Below are positions 1 to 7,128 of a DNA stretch of 36,761 nucleotides, one piece after another. Under the pieces are notes generated by a model. The model saw only the letters and a program-made list of their open reading frames with translations, did no database searches and was not told the origin of the DNA. The first letter of the stretch is position 1; every line of letters starts with the position of its first letter. The DNA comes from Deltaproteobacteria bacterium (GTDB lineage Bacteria; Myxococcota_A; UBA9160; SZUA-336): contig VGRW01000031.1 in the NCBI GenBank assembly GCA_016875225.1, forward strand, positions 1 through 36,761. Reading direction: 5' to 3'. A program made the translations under genes and the position numbers.

Positions 1-1556
1 CCCTGCTCCGCTGTGCTGCGCGGCGCGGGCAGGATCAGCCGCGCCGGATCTGGCTCGCTCTCGATCCCGGCCTCCTTGCGCGCGCGCTCGATCGCGGCTC
101 GCAGACCGCCGACCTCGTCGACGAGCTTGCGCGCGAAGGCGTCGCTTCCGAGCCAGACGCGCCCGCGTCCGAGCGCGTCCACGGCTTCGGTCGAGAGCTC
201 GCGTCCCGTCGACACGCGGCCGAGGAACTCGCGGTAGCTCGCCTCGATGAAGCTGTCGGTGCGCGCCTGCTGCTCGGGGGTGAACGGGCGATCGCCGCCG
301 ATCACGCCAGAGTACGGGCCGCGCTCGATCAGCTCGGTCCCGATCTCGAGCTTCCGGTACAGGCCGGAGAAGGACGGCCGCAGCAGGAACACGCCGATCG
401 ACCCCGTGAGCGTCGCCGGCTCGGCCACGATCGCGGTCGCGCCGCTGGCGACGTAGTACCCGCCCGAGGCGGCGTAGTCGGCCATCGAGACCACGATCGG
501 CTTCTTCGCGCGCACGCGGGAGACCGCCCGCCAGACCTTGTCGGACGGCTGCGCCCCGCCGCCCGGGGAGTTGATCCGCAGCACGACGGCCCGGATCTCG
601 TCGTTCTTCGCGGCGTCGTCGAGCGACTCGACCGTCTCGTCCGCGGCGAAGACCCGGCTCATGCTGCGCCCACGCTCCTCGACGATGGTGCCCTCGCCGA
701 AGACGAGCGCGATCGTCGGGCCGGTGCGGAGTCCCAGGGAGCGGGCGTCCACGCGCACGTAGTCGTCCGATTCGAGCTCGCTTGCGCCCTGCAGGTCCGC
801 TTTCGCCAGCACCTCGTCGCGCGACGCGATTCCGTCCGCGAGCCTGGCCGCGACCAGCTCGTCGGGGGTCCCGGGGGCGGCCTCGATCTGGGCCCGCACG
901 CTCGCGGCGTCGACTCCGCGGCCCGCGGCGATTCCCTCGACGATCTGCGCGAAGATCCCGTCGAGAAGCGCGTCGGTCATCTCGCGCGCCTTCGGGCTCA
1001 TCTCGCGCGCGGCGAACTGCTCGACGGCCGACTTGTACTCGCCGACGCGCGCGACCTGCCACTCCACGCCGATCTTCTCGAAGAAGCCGCCGAGGTGCAG
1101 GTACTGGCCGGCGATCCCGGCGAGCGGAGCGAGCGACGCCGGCTCTACGTAGACCCGCTCCGCAGCCGACGCGAGGTAGAGCTCACGCGTCGCGTTCAGG
1201 CTGGTCTCGTCGACCAGCGCGATCACCCGCTTGCCCGCGCTGCGGACTCGCGCGAGCGCGTCGCGCAGCTCCTGGATTCGCGCGTAGCCGAGCGAGAGCG
1301 GCCGAATGTGCACCAGCACCGCCTGCACGCGCGAATCCGCGGCCGCCATGTCGAGCAGCAGCAGCAGCGTTGGAAGCGCCGGCCCTCGCGCCTGCAACCT
1401 GGCGAGCAGATCGCTGGGCGGCGCCTCCTCGAGATCGCCGCCGAGCTCGAGCACGAGCACGGAATTCTCGGCCACCTGCGTGCGCGCCGACCAGAGCGCT
1501 GCGCCGATCATCGCCGCGACCGCGAGCGACAGGATCCAGATGATCGGTCGCCGCAT
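1..1556 (-). CDS. sppA: Signal peptide peptidase SppA (67K type), 3' end cut by the window
   Basis: Membrane-anchored serine protease that degrades cleaved signal peptides in the inner membrane. 518 residues are visible and the frame is open through base 1, so the C-terminus lies outside the window. One N-terminal membrane segment (about residues 5-22) is followed by two tandem crotonase-like halves, as in the E. coli 67 kDa form. The Ser/Lys dyad is visible: K175 in VGEYKSAVEQF of the first half and S364 in DYAASGGYY of the second. The ATG at 1556 is chosen because it starts the membrane anchor and has AAGGGG about 7 nt upstream. A TTGGTC-N18-TAGACT promoter-like pair lies upstream. The PEP-CTERM gene precedes it on the same strand, 116 bp away. 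Family assignment is secure. Confidence 0.93.
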   Translation of the reverse strand, partial: MRRPIIWILSLAVAAMIGAALWSARTQVAENSVLVLELGGDLEEAPPSDLLARLQARGPALPTLLLLLDMAAADSRVQAVLVHIRPLSLGYARIQELRDALARVRSAGKRVIALVDETSLNATRELYLASAAERVYVEPASLAPLAGIAGQYLHLGGFFEKIGVEWQVARVGEYKSAVEQFAAREMSPKAREMTDALLDGIFAQIVEGIAAGRGVDAASVRAQIEAAPGTPDELVAARLADGIASRDEVLAKADLQGASELESDDYVRVDARSLGLRTGPTIALVFGEGTIVEERGRSMSRVFAADETVESLDDAAKNDEIRAVVLRINSPGGGAQPSDKVWRAVSRVRAKKPIVVSMADYAASGGYYVASGATAIVAEPATLTGSIGVFLLRPSFSGLYRKLEIGTELIERGPYSGVIGGDRPFTPEQQARTDSFIEASYREFLGRVSTGRELSTEAVDALGRGRVWLGSDAFARKLVDEVGGLRAAIERARKEAGIESEPDPARLILPAPRSTAEQ

Positions 1557-1610
1557 GAATCCCCTTCGACCGCGGCACGACTCCGGAGGATCCGGGAGCG
1601 TGGTGGTCCG

Positions 1611-1640
1611 AGTCTAGCGGGCGGCCATCGGCCGGACCAA
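1611..1640 (-). promoter_or_regulatory. Candidate sigma70 promoter for sppA
   Basis: On the minus strand TTGGTC (1640-1635) is followed by an 18-nt spacer and TAGACT (1616-1611), preceded by GC. It lies 54 nt upstream of the sppA ATG, in the 116-bp gap after the PEP-CTERM gene. The -10 is the same hexamer found upstream of several other genes here. The -35 is weak, so this is a suggestion from sequence only. The rest of the gap holds a short AGCTCG/CGAGCT inverted repeat and no convincing terminator. Confidence 0.35.
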
Positions 1641-1672
1641 GCCGGGCGATCGAGCTCGAACGAGCTGCGGGG

Positions 1673-2302
1673 TCAGATTCGCTTTCGGCGAACGAACGCG
1701 AGCGCGGCGAGACCGAGTCCGAGCAGGGCGATCGAGGCGGGCTCGGGGACGTTCACGAGGCTCTCGCTCCCGCCGCCCGCAAACCCTTGCACGTGGATCC
1801 CGATCCGCAGTCGGCCGTCCGAGAGCTCCGCGAGCACGTCGGAGAAGGTCTGGATTCCCTGCAGGCTGAACTGGATGCTGAGCGTCTCGCCGGGGTTCAC
1901 GCCGTTGGGCTGAACCGGCGGGTTCGAATCCGCCGAGAAGCCGGCCGTGGTCTGGAACGGCGGCGAGGCGTTGTTCGCGGCTGGCAGGTTCGCGGGAGTC
2001 GCGAGCTGCGAGAAGTCCACGCCGGGGGCGTTGTTCACCAGCGCGATCGCGAGCAGCGACCCGTCGTCGAAGTACACGTCGGTGATCGACGAGGCCGCGG
2101 GGCCGAGGTTCGTGAACGTGAACAGCACCTGGCCGCCGCCCGCGTCGGTCACGTCGACCGCGAGCTGGGCCTCCGCGATCGTGCAGTTCGCCGGCGAGTT
2201 GTTCGAGATGCACCCGAACCCGAGCGTCGCCGCGGCGGAAGGGGTGGCCGACAGAAGAAGCGCCGCACTGAGTCCGAGAATGATCCGACTCGAGAGCTTC
2301 AT
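1673..2302 (-). CDS. PEP-CTERM sorting-domain protein
   Basis: Predicted secreted protein of 209 residues and probable exosortase substrate. A signal peptide covers about residues 1-25 (hydrophobic core, then TPSAAA). A beta-rich, Asn/Gly/Ser-rich body of about 155 residues follows. The C-terminus is a textbook PEP-CTERM tripartite signal: VPEPAS at 185-190, a hydrophobic segment IALLGLGLAALAF, and the basic tail VRRKR. In this family the tail is cleaved by an exosortase in the inner membrane, usually for export coupled to exopolysaccharide. No enzymatic domain is recognised in the body. Two cysteines (C31, C40) could form a disulfide after export. The only exosortase in the window is at 28241-29695, so the substrate is unlinked from its presumed processing enzyme. 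The start is the ATG before the signal peptide, with AGGGA upstream. Confidence 0.92.
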   Translation of the reverse strand: MKLSSRIILGLSAALLLSATPSAAATLGFGCISNNSPANCTIAEAQLAVDVTDAGGGQVLFTFTNLGPAASSITDVYFDDGSLLAIALVNNAPGVDFSQLATPANLPAANNASPPFQTTAGFSADSNPPVQPNGVNPGETLSIQFSLQGIQTFSDVLAELSDGRLRIGIHVQGFAGGGSESLVNVPEPASIALLGLGLAALAFVRRKRI

Positions 2303-2381
2303 GAATTTCGTATCCCTGGAGTGGGCTTCCCTTCCCGCGGCGCAGTGTGAGGGAAATTGGCAACGAGAGTCCGGATTTTTC

Positions 2382-3599
2382 TTACGGCGATCGCGCGGAA
2401 ACCACCCGGAAGAGCGAGATCTCTCGCGCGCAGTTCAGGCGAACGGGCGGGCCGGCAACGCCAAGTCCTCGATTTACATAGAGAATTGATCCGGTCCCGG
2501 GGTCGCGGAACACCCCCCGGGTCCAGCGCGAGATCAGCCTCGACACGTTGTGGTGGTGGCCGGGGCGGGGCAGGGCGATCTGGCCGCCGTGGGTATGTCC
2601 CGCCAGGGCGAGCGGGAAACCGAGCCGGGCCGCCTGCCCGAACCAGCTCGGCCGGTGGATGAGGAGCAGGCGGGCGAGGTCGCCCGGGATCTCGGCGGCC
2701 AGGCGCTCGAGAGCCTCGTGCGTGCCGTCGCGCTCGTTCCAGCCGTGCCCTGGATCCTCGACCCCGGCGAGCGCGAGCGCTCCGCCAGAGAGCTCGATGC
2801 GCACCCAGTCGTTGCGCAGCAATCGGATGCGCGTCCACGTTTTGAGCCCGAGCGCGACGGCGTCCGCGCCGGTGTAGGTGTCGTGATTGCCGAGCACGGC
2901 GAACACGCCGAGCGGGGCGTCGAGCTCGGCGAGCTCGCGACAGCCCTCTTCGATGTAGCTCGGATCGAAGTCGAAGATGTCGCCGGTGATCACGATCAGA
3001 TCCGGCTCGAGCCGGTTCACGCGCGCGAGCAGCCGGCGCAGCAGCGGCGCGCGAAGCTGCATGCCGATGTGCAGATCGGAGATCTGCGCTACGCGCAGCC
3101 CCGACAGGGCGTCGGGCAGACCGCGAAGCGGCAGGTCCAGACGCTCGACCTCGACGCGGCGCTGTCCCACGAGCCAGCCCCAGAACATCGACCCGAAGCC
3201 GAGCGCGAGCGCAGCGCCGCCGACGACCACGAGGAGCGCCTCGGCGCCCGGCCGGTGCAGCAGCGCGATCGGCGCGAAGAGCGCGAATCCGAGCGCGAGG
3301 GGCGGCCCGCTGATCAGCGCGCCGAGGCTGCTGACCAGCCAGAGCCGCCCCAGGCGATAGCCGCCGGCGGTGCTTCTCGCGAGCCGCGGCAGCAGCGCGA
3401 GCGTCGCGACGTTCAGCACCGCGAGCGCGACGACCAGCGCCGCGCCCGCCGCGAGTCCGAGGCTCCGACCGCTCGCGGCGCGAAGGCACCACTCCACGAT
3501 CAGCGCCTCGGAGCCCGCGAGCAGGAACAGCGCCGAGTAGCGCGCGTTGCGCAGCACCGAGCCGAGCGCGCGTCGCATCACGTCCGCGGCCATCGCCAT
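2382..3599 (-). CDS. Membrane-anchored calcineurin-like metallophosphoesterase (YkuE/YaeI type)
   Basis: 405 residues. The first ~145 contain about four hydrophobic membrane segments (roughly residues 20-40, 45-70, 85-112 and 118-145). A calcineurin-type phosphoesterase domain then faces one side of the membrane. All family metal-site motifs are present: DLH at 175-177 in ISDLHIG, GDIFD at 206-210, GNHD at 237-240, H315, and GHTHGGQ at 334-340. Relatives include YaeI/LpxG- and YkuE-type enzymes acting on lipid or nucleotide phosphoesters; the substrate cannot be read from the sequence. It lies 31 bp downstream of leuA on the same strand and may be read through from it. The 79-bp gap after it carries the 5' region of the PEP-CTERM gene and shows no clear terminator. 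Confidence 0.87.
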   Translation of the reverse strand: MAMAADVMRRALGSVLRNARYSALFLLAGSEALIVEWCLRAASGRSLGLAAGAALVVALAVLNVATLALLPRLARSTAGGYRLGRLWLVSSLGALISGPPLALGFALFAPIALLHRPGAEALLVVVGGAALALGFGSMFWGWLVGQRRVEVERLDLPLRGLPDALSGLRVAQISDLHIGMQLRAPLLRRLLARVNRLEPDLIVITGDIFDFDPSYIEEGCRELAELDAPLGVFAVLGNHDTYTGADAVALGLKTWTRIRLLRNDWVRIELSGGALALAGVEDPGHGWNERDGTHEALERLAAEIPGDLARLLLIHRPSWFGQAARLGFPLALAGHTHGGQIALPRPGHHHNVSRLISRWTRGVFRDPGTGSILYVNRGLGVAGPPVRLNCAREISLFRVVSARSP

Positions 3600-3630
3600 T
3601 CCGCCGAGGGTCCCGGATCGCCCGCAGGGT

Positions 3631-4839
3631 TCAAGCGCGCGCCGCCCGCGCGCCCGTATCCGGCTCGCGGCAGAGCGCGGCCAGCTCCTCGTCGGCGATC
3701 TCGCTCCGGCCGTCCGCGAGCTCCTGGAAGCGGGCGAAGGCGCGCTCTAGCGCGGCCTCCGAGGGCGCGATCCCCAGCGCGCGCACGCGCGACGCGAAGC
3801 CCGCGCGGCCCGAGAGCTTGCCGAGCACGATCTGCGTGCCGACGGGATGCCCGATCTCGGCCGGATCGACCGCCTCGTACGTCTCGCGGCATTTCAGCAC
3901 CCCGTCCTGGTGGATGCCGGACGCGTGGCGGAAGGCGTTTCCGCCGACGATCGCCTTGTTCGGCGGCACCGCGAATCCCGAGCGGCGCGCGACCGCCTGA
4001 GAGACCGCCCAGATCCCGCGCGTGTCCACGCCGGTCTCGACGCCGAGCGCCTCGCCGTGCACGCGCAGCGCCATCACGACCTCCTCGAAAGCGGTGTTGC
4101 CCGCTCGCTCGCCCAGCCCGTTCACGGCGACCTCCACCTGGCGCGCGCCGGCCGAAATCGCGGCCAGCGAGTTCGCGGTGGCCATTCCCAGGTCGTCCTG
4201 GCCGTGGAAGGACAGGGTCACGCCGCCCACCTCGGGAACGCGCGCCTGCAGCTCGCGGAACATCGCGGCGACCTGATCGGGCCGCGCACACCCGACGGTG
4301 TCGGGGAGATTGATCGTGGTGGCACCCGCCCCGATCGCCACGCGCACCAGCCGGGCGATCAGCTCCGGGTCCGAGCGCGTCGCGTCCATGCAGCTCCACT
4401 CGACGTCGTCGGTGTAGCCGCGTGCCCGCTCGACCGCCGCGCGCGCCATTTCGACGACCTCGTCCGCGCCGCGGTGCAGCTGGTGCGCGAGGTGGATCTC
4501 GGAGCTCGACAGGAACACGTGGATGCGCGGGCTTCGCGCGCCGCGCAGCGCGAGCCAGCTGCGGTCGACCTCGGCCGGGATCGCGCGCGAAAGACCGCAG
4601 ACGCGCGCGCGTCTCACGCACTCCGCGACGGCGCGCACCGCCTCGTGCTCGCCGGCCGACGATCCCGGAAAGCCGGCCTCGATCACGTCGACGCCCATTC
4701 CATCGAGGAGCGTCGCGATCTCGACCTTCGCGGCCTTCGAGAAGCAGACGCCCGCCGCCTGCTCGCCGTCGCGGAGCGTCGTGTCGAAGACGACGACGCG
4801 CTCGCGACCCGTTTGGTTGGAAGAATTCACGCCCTGCAT
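3631..4839 (-). CDS. leuA: 2-isopropylmalate synthase, short form lacking the C-terminal regulatory domain
   Basis: Condenses acetyl-CoA with 2-oxoisovalerate, the committed step to leucine. The alpha-isopropylmalate/homocitrate synthase barrel is complete at its start: DTTLRDGEQ at 19-27, then [25 protein letters not shown] near 239-249, and [13 protein letters not shown] at 304-316, which is typical of LeuA. The protein has 402 residues against about 510-530 for feedback-inhibited LeuA, and the C-terminal allosteric domain is missing. The metal motif, usually HxH before D(D/N)LG, reads H212-G-Q214-D-D-L-G, so the second His is Gln. Homocitrate or citramalate synthase were considered; the leucine attenuator directly upstream favours LeuA. 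The start ATG has a strong AGGAGGT 4 nt upstream. The enzyme subtype is less certain than the family. Confidence 0.85.
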   Translation of the reverse strand: MQGVNSSNQTGRERVVVFDTTLRDGEQAAGVCFSKAAKVEIATLLDGMGVDVIEAGFPGSSAGEHEAVRAVAECVRRARVCGLSRAIPAEVDRSWLALRGARSPRIHVFLSSSEIHLAHQLHRGADEVVEMARAAVERARGYTDDVEWSCMDATRSDPELIARLVRVAIGAGATTINLPDTVGCARPDQVAAMFRELQARVPEVGGVTLSFHGQDDLGMATANSLAAISAGARQVEVAVNGLGERAGNTAFEEVVMALRVHGEALGVETGVDTRGIWAVSQAVARRSGFAVPPNKAIVGGNAFRHASGIHQDGVLKCRETYEAVDPAEIGHPVGTQIVLGKLSGRAGFASRVRALGIAPSEAALERAFARFQELADGRSEIADEELAALCREPDTGARAARA

Positions 4840-4906
4840 GCTGACCTCCTCGGAGCGTCTCGGCCGCCGGGCCGGCGAAGGAGGTCGCGGGAGCTTCCCG
4901 CGGGCG

Positions 4907-4941
4907 AAAAAAAACCCCTCCGGCCGGCGCGGCGGGAGAGG
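4907..4941 (-). terminator. Rho-independent attenuator terminator upstream of leuA
   Basis: On the minus strand a GC-rich stem runs from CCTCTCCCGCCG (4941-4930), loop CGC, to CGGCCGGAGGGG (4926-4915). It pairs 11 of 12 positions, one of them G-U, with one C-C mismatch. It is followed by eight consecutive T (4914-4907). It ends 67 nt before the leuA ATG and after the leader peptide stop, so it would end transcription before leuA unless disrupted. Confidence 0.9.
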
Positions 4942-4968
4942 TCCGATTCCTTGCGACTGGTCTGGTGC

Positions 4969-5049
4969 TCAGCCTCTGAGCACCAGGTGGACCCCGCCCG
5001 CCCTGGTAAGGCCGAGAAGAAGCAGCGCGGTTTGGGTCCGGCGAATCAC
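4969..5049 (-). CDS. leuL: leu leader peptide (26 residues, four consecutive Leu codons)
   Basis: Short reading frame GTG to TGA, too small for standard gene callers. It encodes (M)IRRTQTALLLLGLTRAGG followed by VHLVLRG. Codons 9-12 are CTG CTT CTT CTC (5025-5014) and another Leu, CTT, follows Gly at 5010-5008. The arrangement resembles the enterobacterial LeuL pattern (Leu run, then a Gly/Arg-rich tail). An in-frame TAA 12 nt upstream means the GTG is the only start available before the Leu run. No Shine-Dalgarno sequence is seen. The candidate promoter's -10 ends only 9 nt before the GTG, so translation may be leaderless. Its role is to sense charged leucyl-tRNA, not to make a functional product. 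Confidence 0.82.
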   Translation of the reverse strand: MIRRTQTALLLLGLTRAGGVHLVLRG

Positions 5050-5058
5050 GATGCCGCG

Positions 5059-5087
5059 ACGTTACGTGCGCGCTCCGCACGCGTCAA
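5059..5087 (-). promoter_or_regulatory. Candidate sigma70 promoter for the leu leader
   Basis: Minus strand: TTGACG (5087-5082), a 17-nt spacer, then TAACGT (5064-5059), directly after the acetyltransferase stop. The -35 matches consensus at 5 of 6 positions. The spacer itself is an inverted repeat, CGTGCG-N5-CGCACG, which could be an operator. The predicted transcription start would fall within a few bases of the leader GTG. Confidence 0.5.
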
Positions 5088-5095
5088 GGCGACGC

Positions 5096-6055
5096 TCAGA
5101 AGCGATCGGAGGGCCAGTAGGTGACCAGCGGGCCGCCGACGAGCGTCGCGAGTAGCGCGGAATCGGGGCAATCCTCGGGCGCGCCGGCGATCCGAACGAG
5201 CGTCGACCGATCGAGCACCCGCCACATCGGCGAGGGATCCTCGTCGGGGGCGATCGAGAATCCGAGCGCGTGGAGCGCATCGCCGAGCTCGGAGTCCCGA
5301 ACCAGCGGCACCGGGAGCCGCCGGTCGGGTGACGCGAACGCCGCGAGCAGGTGTGCGAGCGCCGCGGCACCGCCCGCGCCGCGCGCGTACTCGATCACGC
5401 GCGACCTCCCGCCGAACGCCGCGGCGCGCGCGTAGGCGAGGATCTCGCCCTCGCGTTCGCCAACGCGGAAGTCCTCGTCGGGAGTTCCGGCCGTGCGCAG
5501 CTGGCCCTCCCAGTAGCGCCGATCGCGCACGGTCGGACCCGACAGCGGCTCGGTGTAGGCATCGTAGAGCGCGGCCAGGCGCGGCAGGTCGTCCGGTCGG
5601 AACGCGCGCAGGCGCACGCCCTCCGGCGCTTCCGGCCTGCGCCCGACCGGCGCGAGCTTGAAGTAGCGAAGCGAGATCTGCTGCCAGCCGAGCCGCTCGT
5701 AGAAGCCGAAGCGCCCCGTGAAGAGCAGGGAGAGCGCCATGCCCCGGGCGCGCATGAGCGGGATCGCCTCGCGCAGAAGCTCCGACGCGAGGCCCCTTCC
5801 GCGCGCGGATTCGTGGGTCGCGACGCTGCCGATCCCACCGAGCAGGACGCGTTCGCCCCGCAGGCGGATCGGCTTCGCGAAGATCTGCACGCACGAGAGC
5901 GGTCGGCCCGCGTCGACGGCTAGCAGCAGGTCGGAGTACGAGAAGGCCGGGTCGAAGTCCATGTAGCGCTCGAAGAGCTCGCGGACCGAAAAGGCGTGCT
6001 CCAGCAGGTCGAGCACCGCTTCGCGATCTTCGGCCCGCATTTCGCGGATCTCCAC
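5096..6055 (-). CDS. GNAT-family N-acetyltransferase (Eis-like, two-lobed)
   Basis: 319 residues. Transfers an acetyl group from acetyl-CoA to an unknown amine. The N-terminal GNAT fold is clear: MEIREMRAEDREAV opening strand, then GGIGSVATHESARGRGLASELL carrying the acetyl-CoA pyrophosphate loop (R-G-R-G-L-A) near residue 85, then GFYERLGW. A second GNAT-like half begins near residue 150 (VRLRAFRPDDLPRLAALYDAY), as in Eis-type acetyltransferases. The GTG at 6055 is chosen over the internal ATG at 6040 because it restores the usual first strand and has GAGG about 9 nt upstream. It begins 10 bp after the dehydrogenase stop, so the two form an operon. The leu promoter lies immediately beyond its stop. 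Substrate unknown. Confidence 0.82.
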   Translation of the reverse strand: MEIREMRAEDREAVLDLLEHAFSVRELFERYMDFDPAFSYSDLLLAVDAGRPLSCVQIFAKPIRLRGERVLLGGIGSVATHESARGRGLASELLREAIPLMRARGMALSLLFTGRFGFYERLGWQQISLRYFKLAPVGRRPEAPEGVRLRAFRPDDLPRLAALYDAYTEPLSGPTVRDRRYWEGQLRTAGTPDEDFRVGEREGEILAYARAAAFGGRSRVIEYARGAGGAAALAHLLAAFASPDRRLPVPLVRDSELGDALHALGFSIAPDEDPSPMWRVLDRSTLVRIAGAPEDCPDSALLATLVGGPLVTYWPSDRF

Positions 6056-6065
6056 GTGCCGGGCC

Positions 6066-7085
6066 TCAGGCGATCGCGCGGGCGAGCGCGTCGCGGATGC
6101 ACGCGGTGAACGCGGCGGTCCCGAGCGTCCCGCCGACGTCGCGCGTGGTCCGGCCGCTCGCGATCGCGCCGAGGATCGCCCCGCGAAGCCGGCTTGCGAG
6201 CTCGAAGTGCCGCGCATGCTCGAGCAGAAGCGCAAGCGCCAGCAGGGCCGCGGTCGGATTGCACACCCCGCTTCCCGCGATGTCGGGCGCGGTCCCGCCG
6301 GCGGGGTCGAAGATCGCCACGTCGATCTCGCCCGATTTCGCGAACGAGTAGTTGCCGCTGGCGCCAAGCCCCATGCTGCCGATCAGCCCGCAGGCCATGT
6401 CGGAGAGGAAGTCGCCGTACTCGTTCAGCGTCAGCACCACCGAGAACTCGCGCGGCCGCAGGCAGATCTTCGCCAGCAGCGCGTCGAAGAGCTCGACGCG
6501 ATGGGGAACGTCGGGGAATTCGGCCGCGACCTCGCGCACGATCGCCTCGAAGAACCCGTCCGTCGCGCGCTGGATCGTGTGCTTCGAGGACGACGTTACC
6601 GACAGACCGTGTTGCCGCGCGAGCCGGAACGCGAAGCGCGCGGCCTCTGTGCACGGCCTGCGCTCGATGATCCGCAGCGAGACCGCGACGTCCTGGCCGA
6701 TCCGCTGTCCGGGGTCGTCGTACGTGCCGCCCGTCGCGACGCGCACGATCTCGAGCGCCACCGTCTCCTTGAAGCTCGAGGCGATGCCCGGAATCGAGTG
6801 CACCGGCCGGTGGATCACCGAGAGCCCGAGTCGCGTGCGGAGCACGGCGTTGGGGCTCTCGCCCTCGGTCACCGTCGGGTACTTCAGCCCCAGACGGGTG
6901 CGCGCGAGCGACGCCACGACCTCGTCGTACGCGGCTGCCGCGCCGGCGCGACGCCGTTCCAGCGACAGGTCGATCGGCTCGAAGTCGATCGCGAGCGGCA
7001 GGCACCCGGCGACGCCGTGCACCGACTCGCGCAGCTCCGGCCCGATCCCGTCGCCGAGCAACTCCGTGATCACGAGCGCTTTCAT
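6066..7085 (-). CDS. Isocitrate/isopropylmalate-type dehydrogenase (isocitrate-like substrate loop)
   Basis: 339 residues; NAD(P)-dependent oxidative decarboxylase of a 2-hydroxy acid. Family landmarks: LLGDGIGPE near the N-terminus, an arginine set (VLR, HRP, EIVR), SSKHTIQRATDGFFE in the catalytic Lys region, YGDFLSDMACGLIGSMGLGASGNYSF, and GGTAPDIAGSGVCNPTAALL in the cofactor loop. The substrate loop reads ESPNAVLR, keeping the S-x-N that binds isocitrate in IDH, so isocitrate or a close analogue is more likely than isopropylmalate. Oddities: the cofactor-loop His (usual HGTAP) is Gly, and the usual Asn after the catalytic Lys (K-x-N) is Thr. Because leuA is nearby, leuB remains possible. 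ATG 7085 has GGGAGGG directly upstream. Confidence 0.75.
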   Translation of the reverse strand: MKALVITELLGDGIGPELRESVHGVAGCLPLAIDFEPIDLSLERRRAGAAAAYDEVVASLARTRLGLKYPTVTEGESPNAVLRTRLGLSVIHRPVHSIPGIASSFKETVALEIVRVATGGTYDDPGQRIGQDVAVSLRIIERRPCTEAARFAFRLARQHGLSVTSSSKHTIQRATDGFFEAIVREVAAEFPDVPHRVELFDALLAKICLRPREFSVVLTLNEYGDFLSDMACGLIGSMGLGASGNYSFAKSGEIDVAIFDPAGGTAPDIAGSGVCNPTAALLALALLLEHARHFELASRLRGAILGAIASGRTTRDVGGTLGTAAFTACIRDALARAIA

Positions 7086-7128
7086 GACCCTCCCGAGCGG
7101 ATTGCTAGACTCGCACAAGGAGGTGCGA

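Larger units (their letters stand above)
4907..5049 (-). promoter_or_regulatory. Leucine transcription attenuator (leader RNA with alternative hairpins)
   Basis: Mutually exclusive structures can be drawn from the sequence. Antiterminator: GGCGGGCGGGGTCC (5002-4989), just after the Leu codons, pairs with GGACCTCTCCCGCC (4944-4931) at 13 of 14 positions including one G-U, taking the 5' arm of the terminator. Protector: GGACCC (5039-5034) pairs with GGGTCC (4994-4989), blocking the antiterminator when no ribosome stalls. A perfect 10-bp hairpin, TGGTGCTCAG/CTGAGCACCA (4985-4963, loop AGG), sits between the antiterminator arms and contains the leader stop codon. Inference: ribosome stalling at Leu codons opens the protector and allows read-through into leuA; fluent translation leads to termination. 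Confidence 0.85.

Noticed and set aside
1660-1680. GGGGTCAGATTC motif resembling sequences near REP-type elements
   Set aside because: Single copy, partly coding for the PEP-CTERM tail and stop; no repeats or REP transposase in the window.
2299-3492. Long minus-strand frame of 397 codons over the metallophosphoesterase gene
   Set aside because: Arg/Ala-rich, low-complexity shadow of the real gene in another frame; the phosphoesterase motifs are all in the other frame.
3631-4839. Assignment as homocitrate synthase (nifV) or citramalate synthase
   Set aside because: The leucine leader and the [10 protein letters not shown] motif fit LeuA better, and no nif genes are present.
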